Of a stretch of 64,000 nucleotides of DNA, positions 1-11,640 are shown one piece after another (the first letter of the stretch is position 1; each line of letters starts with the position of its first letter). Source of the DNA: Prostheceraeus crozeri (taxonomy: Eukaryota; Platyhelminthes; Polycladida; Euryleptidae); the NCBI GenBank assembly GCA_907163375.1, contig CAJQUW010004452.1, positions 265,501-329,500 on the forward strand, written 5' to 3'. Under the pieces are notes generated by a model that saw only the letters and a list, made by a program, of their open reading frames with translations, was not told the origin of the DNA and did not search any database. Both the position numbers and the translations under genes were made by a program.

Positions 1-35
1 ACTCCTGCTTCACAGTCCAACACATCACCCAAGTA

Positions 36-500
36 TCAAAACTGATCTACATCTTGCAAAACGGCTCTGCCGATTTCCAGTCCATCGTTATCATCACCAT
101 TTGCTTGCTCACTTCCTCTCTCACATCTGGGGCACAAGAAATTGTCCAGCTCCGTCATTCTTCTGAGTCCTGAGCATCGGAAATGGCACCAATTATTGCA
201 CAAGCTGGATAAGTGACATTTTAATACGCATTTACCGGCATCGTTGTACAAATGCCCTGTATTTTCATGGCTTTTCAAAATTTCATCAAGAAATGTAATC
301 TGTTGAGAACTTGGCATTACTACCGAGAGCATGCATGCAATTAAAGAATTGCGCTCATGTTGTTCAAATTTATTCTCACATAAGCTGTCCCATAAGCTTG
401 TCGCTAAATGACTATTGATAACTATAGACGAAATAATGTAGCTGTGTGCTGTATGCAAGTACATGCAATGTATGCAGTTTATTATAACTGTTTTAGTCAT
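36..500 (-). pseudogene. PHD-finger-like reading frame, fragment
   Basis: An open frame of 154 codons on the minus strand contains a cysteine/histidine array of PHD type near residues 90-127 (C-x3-C, then C-x3-W-C-H-x2-C, ending C-P-R-C). The array reads like the PHD fingers found in some chromatin proteins and in ORF1 of some non-LTR retrotransposons. No exon structure or flanking partner is visible, and a hAT element begins 54 bp away. It is probably a fragment of a repeat or of an unrelated gene. The function is not known. Confidence 0.35.
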
Positions 501-1140
501 TAATCTAGTTTATTATATGGTCGTTGTATAACGCTTCGACTACATGTTCACCCCAGGGCTGTGGAGCCGGAGCCTCAAGGAGCCGATGGTTTTGGTCGGA
601 GCCGGAGCCGCAGCCGATTTATCACAAAGGATCCGGCTCCGATAGTTTCAGCTTTGATATAAATCTAGAATTTTGAAAGTTATTAATTGGCATCATAAAA
701 AAATTAAATCATTCGAAATCTAAAGATATGTCTTTTAAGTATACCAATGATCTGTCCTCCACGATATCTTTCTTTGCAGTTGCCGCCTTCTTTGTATTAC
801 ATGTATTATATTTACACACATGTGTAATATTTTTTTTATTACATATGTTTCGTAAGACTAATTTCCATACCTTTCAGTGACAACGTATTCTCCAAAATCC
901 ATTAATTTGAAGACTTGTTATATGCATGCTAACTAGATGATTGTAGATTCCTAGAGACAATTGTCGCCAGTCATTTATGTACACATTTCCAGTTCAGTCA
1001 GCAAAGATAATATAGCTACATTTCTTGCGCAATGTCTTAAATCTAATACGGTTACTATGTAGGTTACCATCTATCGGTATGGCTACTGGCAGAAGCTACT
1101 GGCATCTGTGACAATGCCAATTTCCTTAGATTGTATTGTA

Positions 1141-1564
1141 GGCTCTTGTGCAGTCCCCCCACCTACATTTTTCAAAACAATCGATTATTCAATTTGATCA
1201 ATTTTGATTGGAGGGATAACCCTTCACACTCACACGAATGACCTGACTACAAGTCCTCGCATGGCTATAGCAACAAGCGACCAGCCACTTCTAGTAGCGC
1301 CTTATTATTCTAAAGGTATCTCATTCACAATGAATTTCCTTTGACTTCAAAATTCAAAGGGTATATTTCAATGCGAAAAAACCCGAAGGCAAATTACAAA
1401 GTTGACTTGCTGACGAAGTTTGCGACTATGACATCGCAATTACCCACGTAGATTTTTACAACAGCACAGAATGCTTCACTCAAACCGGTGATGCTGAAGC
1501 GGACATCCAATGGTGCTGCATCTTTTGACCAGAGAAAAAATGGGGGGAGGACTGCACAAGAGCC
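1141..1564. mobile_element. Nested MITE with 8-bp target duplication
   Basis: The ends are inverted copies of GGCTCTTGTGCAGTCC, each followed inward by a run of C (left) or preceded by a run of G (right). The flanks GTATTGTA (1133-1140) and GTATTGTG (1565-1572) match at 7 of 8 bases. This is a 424-bp non-coding element, probably a hAT-type MITE by duplication length although its termini lack the CAGGG start. It sits inside the larger hAT element and is therefore younger than it. Confidence 0.75.
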
Positions 1565-1802
1565 GTATTGTGTAATAATATTTCCCCAAATGTCATAGAC
1601 CTGTGGATTTCAAGAATTTTCATTATTATTTTTTCCGTCTGTCAACACTTTATGCTGATATCATGTTGACTTATATGTAAACAATAGAAAAAGACTGAGA
1701 CGCTCTCAATAAAGGCGCCTTTTGACCTCCCTTTTCTGTTGTTTATGACATTAAACCGCACGCGCATTCGAATGCTAGCAAAGTAGATGGGATTTCTGCT
1801 CG

Positions 1803-2138
1803 GTGGTCGCAGTCAAATTTTTATTATGCATTGCATCCTGCAACATGCTGTGTGATACTCCGAGTTCATTTTCATCAACCTTGGAGAAAAATATTGAAGC
1901 ATTAAGAAACAGTGGTCGACGAAAAGGAGACCTCTGGAAGTTATTGGACAGCGAAGACAAGAAATATGAATTATGCGATGAATTGGTACAGGCTAGAAAA
2001 ATTGTATATGCAATGCCGATATCACAGGTGTCCGTCGAAAGACTTTTTAGTTCCCTTAAACGTTTGCAGCCATCAAACAGGAGCTTAGATCTCATCGATA
2101 CACTGTTGTTCATTAGAAGCAATAGTACTGTTGAATGA
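1803..2138 (+). pseudogene. hAT transposase, C-terminal dimerisation region only
   Basis: The 111-codon frame ends with the pattern S-V-E-R-L-F-S-S-L-K-R-L followed by L-L-F-I-R-S-N, the hallmark of the hATC dimerisation domain that closes hAT transposases. A full hAT transposase has roughly 500-700 residues, so the BED finger and the catalytic RNase H region are missing. The frame lies inside the hAT element at 554-3228 and in the orientation expected if that element once coded for it. The ATG at 1803 is only the first in frame and is not a real start. Confidence 0.8.
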
Positions 2139-4194
2139 CATACATGTATAAGCCCTATCAGCAAGATTTAGATTTTAAGATTTTGAATTTTGATTATAAA
2201 TAGTTGATTCGTATTCTATGTTTCTTGTTTTCATTTCATCAGCCTAACCATCATCAGAGGAATAGTGGTAATATGTTATACATAAATTGAATGTAATAAT
2301 ATACATGAATCATTGATGAATTATTTAGTGCAACTTTACGCCATAATGAAAAAATTCGAAATTAACATAATGTAAGTTAAGCCTTAACTTATTAAGTATG
2401 CTGCATACAATTACAAAACTCGTCCTAAACTAGATATTTTTAATTTTTTTGAGTATAATTTTCAATTGTACATTTCTAGCCTACACTGCAATGAGACTAT
2501 CTATATTACAATTTCTACAGATAATGAGTCGTGGGCTACCCACCGATCATATTATTCATGGACCAACAGACTATTGGATAAAGGCAATAACAACCTAAGC
2601 TAGCCTATATACACTTTAATATTCAATAAAGCAATTGATATCTTTATTGATACGGTATATTTGGCTATACAGCCTATACCCTTTCCATGTTCGAGCAGAT
2701 ACAGGCCCTATAAGCTATTTAGAGGCATACGCTATCCAGTTTCATGTTCAAGCTTTGTTAAAAAGCCTATGCTACTATTCGGCCCCTGTGACGGCTAATT
2801 AGGTATATCATCATCATAACTCATGTGGTCTTATTTAATGTAGCCTCGTAGTAGACTGGTTGCAGGCTAGGCCAATTTATATTTAGCCAGTGCGGGAGAT
2901 CTTTATCTAATTTAACATATATAACTTTACTTTATCTTTCAGAGATTGTCAATTCATGCAAAAATATATGACAAGTATGTTATTTATCATTATATTAGGC
3001 TATTGTCATTTTTATTATTAACTTAAGTCGTTGCTTGTTAATGAAAACTAATTTGATGATTGTAGCAAGCTTCTAAAGGCCACACCGTTATCCAAAAACC
3101 CGTTCAACGGATCCAGGATAACCAGCATAGATAGAACCTGAATTTGAAGTCGGAGCCGGAGCCGAGCCTTTCACATCATTGTCGTGGAGCCGGAGCCGAT
3201 GAGATGACGCATCGGCTCCACAGCCCTGGTTCACACCCACTCATATTTGCACAAACTATCAATTTTATTTTATTCAATTAGCCATCTCTTAACGCTGTGA
3301 AATATGTAAAAGATCAGTGATGGTAGCAAGTAAGAACACCGAAAACACGGACTGGAACCGTTTGAATACATGCAGGAGCGACAAAAAAAATCGATTTTAT
3401 GGGTAGGACATCGAAGCGCAAACCCGATTTCAATTTCAAAAGTGATATTTATTCAGTCAGATGGGCAACTTTGTTGATACAGGAATACGGTGTTAGGTTA
3501 CAATAATCTAAAGAGATGAGGAGTTTGCCTAACACTTATTAAGGTTTGCATAGCAACATTTGATGACCTGGTTATCATGCTAAACTGCTCACAGAATGAG
3601 CAAATGTTTCAATATTGATACATCTTCAAATCTGACTTTGTCTCATTTTTCAAATATTTACTCCGCGACTGATTTCCAACATGCAGCCAATAATCAAATG
3701 ATATGAAACAGATTTTTCAAATTTAGTTATTGTTTAGTAGAGCTGTGATATGAATCTTTTATTTCAAAGTTATTGGTATAGTGCTGTTACTTTAGTTCAC
3801 TTCAAGAAAAATGTTGGTTATTTAAATTATGAGGTAATGATAATTATATGATTATGCCTCGACTTTTCTGGATACCCAAATTACAAAAAATCTTTATGAA
3901 ATCAGATTCATGATTGCTGTCAGAAGAATATCTTCCAAGGATCTAGCTGTCCTCGTTAATCAGGGTTTGCGATTTATCCGTTAAGGCTTTGCGGTTTTTG
4001 ATTTTCCACACTTTATACAAGCCTTAATGCAGGTCAGGTGTAAGAGTTTTGACCGAGTCATATTATTTGATCTTCAGCAATTGTAAACGCGTTTTGCGCA
4101 TTGTTTATTATAAGACATAATATTCTGACCAAAATGCACAATGTGTGATTGTTGGTCCAAAACATCCCTTCTATAGGCAATATCGTGGATAGCA

Positions 4195-4310
4195 CCTATT
4201 ACTTTCGAAGTGTGTATTTTCAAACAATTCACGGGCATCCCTATGGGTGGGAATTCCTTCTCACTCTTGGCTGATATTTTTCTGGCTTATAGGAAATGCA
4301 GGTTCGTGAC
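4195..4310 (+). pseudogene. Reverse transcriptase scrap, Penelope-like
   Basis: The translated segment contains F-T-G-I-P-M-G-G-N-S followed by L-L-A-D-I-F-L, matching the conserved GIPMGTNCAPLLADLFL block of Penelope-like reverse transcriptases. Only about 35 residues are recognisable and no ends can be placed. It could also come from another RT clade that shares the block. Confidence 0.5.
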
Positions 4311-4775
4311 CTGCTTTCTTGCAAACGAAAGCCAGACTTCTTTCCAGCATCACTGTCGTCCACTTGATATGCCCTCGATATATGCATTTTTAATTATATG
4401 CACTTTGACAAGGTCGTATGTGAAAGTTGTCCTGTGATCTTTGAACAAGCAGAAATGGAAATACGGCAAGTGTGTAAATTATTTGAACATCAAAGTCCGC
4501 TCCGATTTCGCTCCTTCATTAAAGCAGTTATGTAGATACTAGGTGACCACTTGGTCCATATTCATGGACCGGTCCACATTGGTCCATATTTGGTCCATAT
4601 TTTTTGCAATGTCCATAGAAGTACATATTTCAAAATTAGTTATTTTTGATGATATTTTATAGGTTTTATGAAAACGTAATTCTGCTGCAAAAAAAGAATT
4701 TAATCAGGGTTGCCACTTGGCATGTATTTGCAGACTGCATGTTGCCTGTAAAGTCTGAATGGTTTATAATTTTCA

Positions 4776-5075
4776 TTGAGGTCTGTATGTTTTGCAGTGC
4801 ATTCAATTTTGGATCAGTTTGAAAGAATGTTGGGTCTCACACGAGTCAGTCAATATTGTCCGACGAGATACCTCTCGTTATATTCTGTACTGGATGAAGT
4901 CTGTCACCAATTTCCTATCATCAAGAAGATAGTTACTATTTCCAACCATCAAGAGCGTCTTACTATGATCAACTATGATTCATTCCTCGTCCATCTTGAT
5001 CAATTCCTAGTTCACGTGGCTCCCATTTTTGCCTTTGTGAAGTGCACTCAAGGTCCTGGCTGGAGGGAGGATTGA
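4776..5075 (+). pseudogene. hAT-like transposase fragment
   Basis: The 99-codon frame contains the pattern P-T-R-Y-L-S-L-Y-S-V-L-D-E-V, reminiscent of the TRWLS...ERVL region in the middle of hAT transposases and their ZBED relatives. No termini or other transposase domains are found beside it apart from the possible transposon end at 4556-4620. It stops about 220 bp before a filamin exon and is out of context for that gene. The family call is tentative. Confidence 0.42.
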
Positions 5076-5297
5076 GGAGGAAAGAATTTCAGTCCCTTTG
5101 TGCTATGATGGTATTGTGGGCAACATTCGGACGACCTTCACGTTCTCAGATCTGCCCACTTTTTTACTTTTTATCCCGAAAATTTTTAGTTTGATGATGT
5201 TCCTATATGTATGTTTTGCATGTAGTTTTGTCTTAATGGACGCAGAATAAAATGAATTGAAAAAATTACTATTACGACAGCTTCTATTGCATTTTAG

Positions 5298-5584
5298 GTA
5301 GCCCATTCCTTGTTCCGATTCGCGACCGCTTGGATGCATCTAAAGTTCGAGCATACGGACCTGGATTGGAACCAAGAGGGGCTCGTGTCTCTAAACCTGC
5401 CACCTTTCATATTGACACTAGTCGAGCTGGTAAAGGCCCTGTTGAAGCTACAGTGATCGATCGTCATGGAAGGACTCGCCCGTGTCAGATTTCTCCCAGT
5501 CCTAAGGGTCCTGATATTTTTGATGCTACTTATGTTCCTGATGAGGAAGGCCCAATCACCATCGACGTTCGGCTTGGAAACCAG
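5298..5584 (+). CDS. FLN: Filamin exon (Ig repeat about 13)
   Basis: Filamin is a long dimeric actin crosslinker made of an actin-binding head and a rod of about 24 Ig-like repeats. This exon opens after a pyrimidine/TTTTAG acceptor with two bases completing a codon. It then encodes S-P-F, the linker D-A-S-K-V-R-A-Y-G-P-G-L and most of an Ig repeat (A-T-F-H-I-D, then Y-V-P-D-E-E-G-P). It ends at CAG before a gtaaat donor in phase 0. The A-x-G-P-G-L start and the Y-x-P-x-x-x-G strand are filamin signatures. Aligned with human FLNA it corresponds to repeat 13. The previous exon lies outside or unrecognised before 5298. Confidence 0.93.
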
Positions 5585-7891
5585 GTAAATTATGCATGCA
5601 ATCACAATCTTAGATGAGAGGGTACTTTGCTTTTATCCAACAGTCTATTGTTTACTGTATCACCTGTTTTATCAATGAGTTATTCGATCATGTGTGTTGG
5701 TCTGATTTCTTCACATATGAAGTTAACTGCTATGTTCTGCTTCGTTTTTACCTCCCGATTATTGGAATTTCTTCTAATTACCTTGTCACCTTTCGCAGAC
5801 AAGCACGTCATTTGAGAACATCTACATGTATTTTAAGAAAAAGATTTGAAATTCTCACATCATTCGAGGTCTATGCTCCGCAAGACTTTGCAGTCTTGTG
5901 CTTGATGATTTAACTAATTTAGTGGACTGCTAGTACACGCCAACTTCAAACGCAAGTCCCCTCGGCCGTTTTGTAAGGACTTGCGCTGAAGCTGCATTCT
6001 ACTAACTGCGATGTCGGTACGGTGGAGGAGGAGCATCCTTGCTTTTGTAGTTAGATTGGGATGATACTCCGCCATTTGTTTATTAAATCACATAAATTGT
6101 ACTCTACTGGAGGGCCACAGCTGCTCAAATTTTCAAGGGCCGATGTCAGAGATAAAAAGCAGAAATGTGTTTTCTTGTCTCTGCCCTGCGTTCGTCTGCG
6201 CCTTGATCTGCGGTCTGAGCGACTCTAAATGGAGTTATTTTTTTAATGTACTGTCCCTGAATGATATAATCATGTTAATGCTGTATGAATATATCAACAG
6301 TCTACCGTTGTCCCCCAATTTGCCACTTTTATGTGCATGGACCCAAAGTAGCAGTTCATCACTCGCTGAGGGTCGAGGGCACATGGATCACGACTGAGAA
6401 ACACTGGCATAGATGAATGGATCTAATTGTACGTAGAATTGTAATGACTAACAAAAATGAAAATTTGGGTCCACGTTTTTCATGCACTCATTCTAATCTG
6501 TAAGATGATCTCGATTCTTGATTATCATTAATGATGTGTATGCATACATGTATACTTACAGCAACAATGAAAATGTTAAAACATGTTTGCGTGTACAAGG
6601 CATGTATGCAAAATGTAAATGTTATCTTTCTTGTAGACATGATTGAAAATATTGATCTTCTACAAGTGTGAAAACCAATGTACTAAATGTATAAACCGGA
6701 TCAGACAAAGCACGATTTTTCATGTTACAGTACCGACGTTTCACCACAAAAAGTAACGTGAATTAAACCATGTGATGACTTGCTCTTATTGACAACAGGC
6801 AGATGACATGCTACAGTTACCAAATGATTGTCACTTTCGAATTATGCTGGATTCCGGTTTTTCCGACCGACAAAGCTTCTCAAGACTGCAAATATTTTAT
6901 TGCGAAATGAGATATAGACAAATGTGATTACTGAAGAAAAATAAAAGGTAAAATGAGCATGAAAAGTCACTATTTCTGCAACCGGTGCAGTTTCGGTCCG
7001 AGGTTCCTTTGGTGTACAGTCACAGGTGGTAATTAGCGGTGTGGTGTGCGTCAGTGCATTCGAACGTGTGAGTGAGTGCATTGAGCTAACGGGATACTCC
7101 AGCTACGGCATTTAAATGAAATGAACCAATAATTTGCAGTTCATGAATTGAAGAAAGAACTGAACTGCTGTTTCTCCAATTCTTTTCTTTATGGGTCTAC
7201 TTCCATAACTATGGCTAAAAAACCTATGTGCGAAACAACAGAACCTCCTGATTTGACGCTCATGTGCTCGATTAGATAAAGTGGTTCGCCGTTGATGAAA
7301 ATAGCTGTCTTTGATCAGCCGGTATGCTGTTAGTCGCCTTTCATTTCATTGGTCCTCGGACTATATTCCGTCATTTTTGCTGTTGAAGTTGTGTTTCTTT
7401 CTCTCGCCTACAGCGTCTATGTATGTGCATGTATATCACGTCCCGTTCCGGACCTCTCAAAATAGTAGGACTTGATAATTAAGCGAGAAGAATGCTGGCG
7501 CACGTTACTAATTTTAATGCATAAACTGATCTGCTTTGATATACCGTTTTTATCAACCCTTCGCATTTTTCATCACAAAACTAAGATGATGCATGACTTT
7601 TACAAATGATATGACTTGCTTAGACATATTAACTATCAATGAAAATGTCCTCCCTTTCGAGACATTGTCATCTCGTGTTTCATTATCATATTTACTTAAT
7701 CTCACCTCCACTTCATTGTTATTCTGTAAATATCTCAATTCTCCTGGTCATCAGTCATCCCATTCATTTCTATCTACTTTTTATACGTTTTATATTTTTT
7801 CTTTTTCTTTTATCTACTTATTATAAATGAGCGTGTCAGTTATCTTGTACTATTTAATAGACACTCTAATTTCGAATGTTTTCAATTTCAG
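5585..7891. other. Filamin intron with possible hAT end
   Basis: This 2.3-kb phase-0 intron is AT-rich. The stretch about 6105-6411 starts with GGAGGGCC and closes with TGAGAAACACTGG, typical of the ends of non-autonomous hAT (Charlie-like) elements, but no matching second terminus or target duplication was found. I see nothing else in this intron. Confidence 0.6.
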
Positions 7892-8062
7892 GCAATCCCA
7901 CGGAGTCCGTTCCCGCAAAATGTTCTTCCAAGATCAGAGCCTCATCGTGTGCGTGTGTACGGCGAAGGAATAAAGCCTGATGGTGTCGTTGCGTGTAGGC
8001 CAACTGAATTCACCGTCGATTCCCGAGAGGCAGGAGAAGGTCCTGTCCGAGTTTCCATTCGA
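7892..8062 (+). CDS. FLN: Filamin exon (end of one Ig repeat, start of the next)
   Basis: This 57-codon exon lies between a TTTCAG acceptor and a gtaagt donor, phase 0 on both sides. It reads A-I-P-R-S-P-F, the end-of-repeat motif corresponding to IPxSPF. It then gives a linker and V-R-V-Y-G-E-G-I, and begins the next repeat with T-E-F-T-V-D-S-R-E-A-G-E-G. That T-E-F-T-V-D/E-A-G-x-G pattern is diagnostic for filamin repeats. It continues directly from the exon ending at 5584 and into the exon at 13944 without a missing residue. Confidence 0.94.
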
Positions 8063-8789
8063 GTAAGTGAAATGAATGCTGAATGATCTACCCTCACTTT
8101 GAACCTCACTTGCTAATATTTGAATCTCTTTTAATTACTAAAATTTCAATCTCTTTTGGGGATAGCTTGTACACCATAGACCTTGAGCTTTGGTAAAAAG
8201 CATTTTGTATTACATATTCTGATAAAAAGCTTTGATCATTTTCACTAAGTTGACCTCAAGCCTAATACGGACATGTGTATCAAGATTGGAGTCTGGAAGC
8301 AATATGGAAGCTTCATTTGGACGACTTCAAAGTTGAGAAAATGTCGTCCCAAATTTATCGTCTAAGTTCACCTGTCATTCCCCAATTCTATTTTCAATCA
8401 CAATATTATTAGGTGATTGTCTGCACGTTTTCTCAATCCAACGTAATAAATGCAAATTAGGCTAAACTAATGGGAATTGTGGTAATCGACTGATTTAGCG
8501 CATACATGCAGATAAGTTACAACATCTATTGAAATGATGCAGTTATTGCTGGTTTCATGAGAGTTGCAATGTGAAACAGAATTTTCTTTGTGAATGTATG
8601 AACTCAGAGTGCGAATTGTCGATTTGTTCAGACATCTCCATTCAATAGCAAATATATTTTTATTTAAGGATTCTGATCTTTTCTGTAGCGCTTCCCGTCA
8701 TGTTAGATAGATTTGTACGTAACTACATGCATTTGTAGTTATTATAGACAAAGTAGTGGATAAGTGTGATCGGAGAGGATATGAAGAGA

Positions 8790-8930
8790 AGAAATGTTAC
8801 CATGGAGTTACAAGTAGAAATGAATGGTGAAGGAAAGCAGTGAAGGGGCTGCCCAACCCCCGATCAACTTACATGTAGGCCCTATACGTGCATAATAAAC
8901 CGGATTGATTGATTGATTATTGGGTACTTC
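8790..8930 (+). mobile_element. Probable non-LTR retroposon 3' tail
   Basis: A short GC-richer block ends in AATAAACCGG followed by three to four repeats of TGAT. Such a simple-repeat tail is typical of the 3' ends of CR1/RTE-like LINEs and of SINEs that share their tails. No coding or tRNA-like head is seen, so only the orientation can be suggested. Confidence 0.35.
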
Positions 8931-10860
8931 TTTTCTTTCTCCCCCCCCCCACATTTTCCAAATTCATCGAATTTTGTCAAACTTAGTCACATTGGATTTA
9001 AAATAGACTTGATCTGTGACTGAGTGATAGCACAGCACCACTGAGAAGTCTTACTTGACCCCTGGTATGAGGGATTGGTCCCTTGGATACTCAGTTAGAA
9101 TACAAGATACAGCTGTGCTGTGATCATGAACTTGGGATTGTTGTCTACACTGTACTTACATTGAACGGCGAAGCAAGTGCTGTGAATTTTCCACAAACCA
9201 GAGGAGTTTTGCACACTCAACGCTTTTGCGACGGTAGTGAGACTGCACTTAGGAGCAAGAGAAGATCGCTGACGATGCAACACTCAAACGTGTCAACAAC
9301 AAAAATGTGGGGAGGGGGAAATAGAAGTACCGATAATTGTAATTATTATATTTTCATTGGTAATGTTCGCTATAATAACGTTGCTGTCATTAGCGGGAAT
9401 TGTTTGGGCAATATCTATGATTATGGTTCTTCGTAGCACAGCATGTCAATTCTAATAATTACTTTTTGGTATTACGTGTTAACAATGTTTATCAATATGG
9501 AGGTGTGATAGATGACACGGTGATATAATTCAATAATGTCGCTTTTGAATACTATTTATCTAATGAATAGTTATTTCTGCTTCCGTAGGCTGCTGAGATC
9601 GTTGGAACGAGATAGTGTCACACCTTTAATGTTTATATTCATGTAATAGATCAGTACAACACAGCTCGTACGTGCCTGCAGTCAAATGTCAGTACACAGA
9701 AAATTCCTTGATCAATATTTGTGAAAGATCTTTATTGATTGTAATATTTACAATGAAGCTTTAGCATCACTGCTATAATAAGGGTGCTTGGATGGTGCTA
9801 CCAGTCAGATATTTTTGGAGCGCTATGACCCATTTAGCACGAATGCCTTTCCTGTCGACTTCAAATGACACTTTCCAGACTCGACCACACCACTAGATGA
9901 TCAAAAAGTCAAGCACTTACCACTGCCACGGTGACCGCATTGATTCGATCTTTATATAAATGATGTTTGCAATGTAGATCCATCCATGTATATGACGAAT
10001 TATGTCACTTTCATGTATCTTAATTTTTAGTCTACTTTTGTTATGGTCTGTAAGCTGCTTGTCTTGTATCAATTCAAATCGAGACAGTATCATGCAAGCA
10101 AAGAAAGGTCTTCAAGAACTTCATTCAAATAACTGACGATACGTGAACAATGTCGAGGCATTTCTGAGTCGTTCGGCTGTTTGGATGTTATATTGATCAT
10201 GATCAATACGGCCTTTCACATTTTCCGTCTTCCTTTGTATATTATGCGCTACTTTTCTGGATAAAGTGGAGCTAGGAATTTTTCAAAAATTATATGGAAA
10301 GATTCTTCTCTGTGACGCAGTAACATTTTTATGAACACTCCTGCAGCTGATTTATCTTCTGTAGGCCTATTTCTCTTTTCACCAAAAATATGTAACTGAC
10401 TCGACATTCGCTTAAAGTTCTTCAACGTTGAAAAGAGGTGGAGTCATGTAATAAAAGAATATGTGGCTTTGGGATGAGGGACATTTTCTGCTTTGGTCGT
10501 CAAAATTGTTGAAAAGAAGTCCTTGATGAAACGGAGTTCAATGAAATAAAATGGACGACGGATATTGCAATTGTTGAAAGGGCGTTGTTTACGCAAGCGG
10601 TCCTCATCTTGATATAGAGAGGCCTCTTGATGATACGAAGCCATCCATCGGTGTGTTACCGGATACATTTTGGTCGCTTAAATCCTAAATTGTCAAGTTT
10701 TGGCGAAGTCACTGACTTTGGTGTTTTATTTTCCGCTGATGTGTCTTTCGAGGGAATGCCTTCGAGCAGCCAGCTGTGGTAGCGAACTTTTGTGCATCAT
10801 GAACCTAGTCTTTAAATATCTTGATAATGTCTCCACATCTACAAAAGTCACATCAGACCA

Positions 10861-11640
10861 ATGATGCAGTATTCAAGTATTGTTTGGCCTCCATTATATA
10901 AGAAGGACATTGACGCATTGGAGATAGTGCAAAGGAGGTTCACAAAACGCCTTCGTGGTTTACATGATGTTCCTTACCCCTCACGCAGCCGCATGCTGAA
11001 ACTGTCATCCCTGCAAACAGGACGCCTAAGAAGTGATTTCATTTTTGTATGTACTCTAAAAGTTTTAAACGGCATGTGCAGAGTTTTGCTCAGGAATTTT
11101 TTTGTCATTCACACATCTACCATTTACACTGTCACAACCAAAGGTTGCTTCGTGCTCCATCTGGACAACTTACGCACCGAAATGTTTTCACCCGACGAAT
11201 GATTCCATTTTGGAATGCCCTTCCACTTGGCGATCTCCGTGGCACAGTGGTTAAGTGCTTGGCCTAGCGATCTTCCGGTTCAGAGTTCGAGCCCCGGAAG
11301 TGTCACTGGAAGTCGTCAGGAAGGGCATCCGGACTAAAAGATCACAACTCTCCGGATTAAAGTCTGACTGTGTCAGCACCGTCCAAGCCCCCAGTATGGT
11401 GGAGTAGTGACGATAAACCACCATCATTCCACCTTTATGTGTTGAAGCTGTGATTATTTCTGTTTTCGAAAAGCGATTGGACTTATTCCTTCGGAGAGTA
11501 TTTCATTTATTTGATCAATGCTTATTTTCTTCTTTGTGGTATATATATGACTTCTACTTCATGTCCAAGTTCTATGCTCATGTTTTGTGATTCCACTGGA
11601 GCCTTTACAACAAATAAATGTAAATGCGTCAGTGTCTTGG
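10861..11640 (+). mobile_element. LINE remnant (CR1/Jockey-like RT C-terminus), interrupted by a SINE
   Basis: The first part encodes S-S-I-V-W-P-P-L-Y-K-K-D followed by L-E-x-V-Q-R-R-F-T-K-R-L. This is the post-RT region of CR1/Jockey-type LINEs, where the usual pattern is YxSPVWSP....LExVQRRFTKRL. A second frame carries M-I-P-F-W-N-A-L-P, the final WNSLP motif. After the SINE, the phrase V-F-E-K-R-L-D-L-F resumes the expected LINE end. The copy is frameshifted and 5'-truncated. Confidence 0.75.
11235..11450 (+). mobile_element. tRNA-derived SINE inserted in the LINE
   Basis: The head contains a box A-like TGGCACAGTGGTTAAGTGC and a box B-like GTTCAGAGTTCGAGCCCC, so it is tRNA-derived. The body includes GTCAGGAAGGGCATCCGG, a segment also common in RTE-type LINE tails, which suggests which LINE mobilised it. 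TTCCACTT on the left and TTCCACCTT on the right may be the remains of a target duplication. It is not a functional tRNA gene: no cloverleaf closes with a CCA-accepting stem. Confidence 0.75.

Larger units (their letters stand above)
554..3228 (+). mobile_element. hAT DNA transposon remnant with TIRs and 8-bp target duplication
   Basis: The left end reads CAGGGCTGTGGAGCC and the right end is its exact reverse complement. Both are followed inward by repeated GGAGCCGGAGCC words. The flanks are GTTCACCC (546-553) and GTTCACAC (3229-3236), an 8-bp target duplication with one mismatch, as expected for hAT. The interior keeps only the C-terminal end of a transposase (1803-2138), so the copy is dead. 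Another small element is nested at 1141-1564. The rest of the interior is AT-rich with no other recognisable coding. Confidence 0.88.
3237..5297. other. Filamin intron (upstream side) with scattered repeat scraps
   Basis: This is AT-rich sequence before the first recognised filamin exon. It holds a Penelope-like RT scrap near 4200 and a hAT-like fragment at 4776-5075. Between them, 4556-4620 repeats the word TTGGTCCATATT and has a perfect GGTCCAT/ATGGACC stem, probably the end of another DNA transposon. No filamin exon was recognised here. Confidence 0.5.

Noticed and set aside
6105-6411. A complete hAT element
   Set aside because: Only one plausible terminus (TGAGAAACACTGG) was found and no target duplication, so it is noted only as a possible end.
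11235-11310. A functional tRNA gene
   Set aside because: Boxes A and B are present but the arms do not pair, and the sequence runs into a SINE body.
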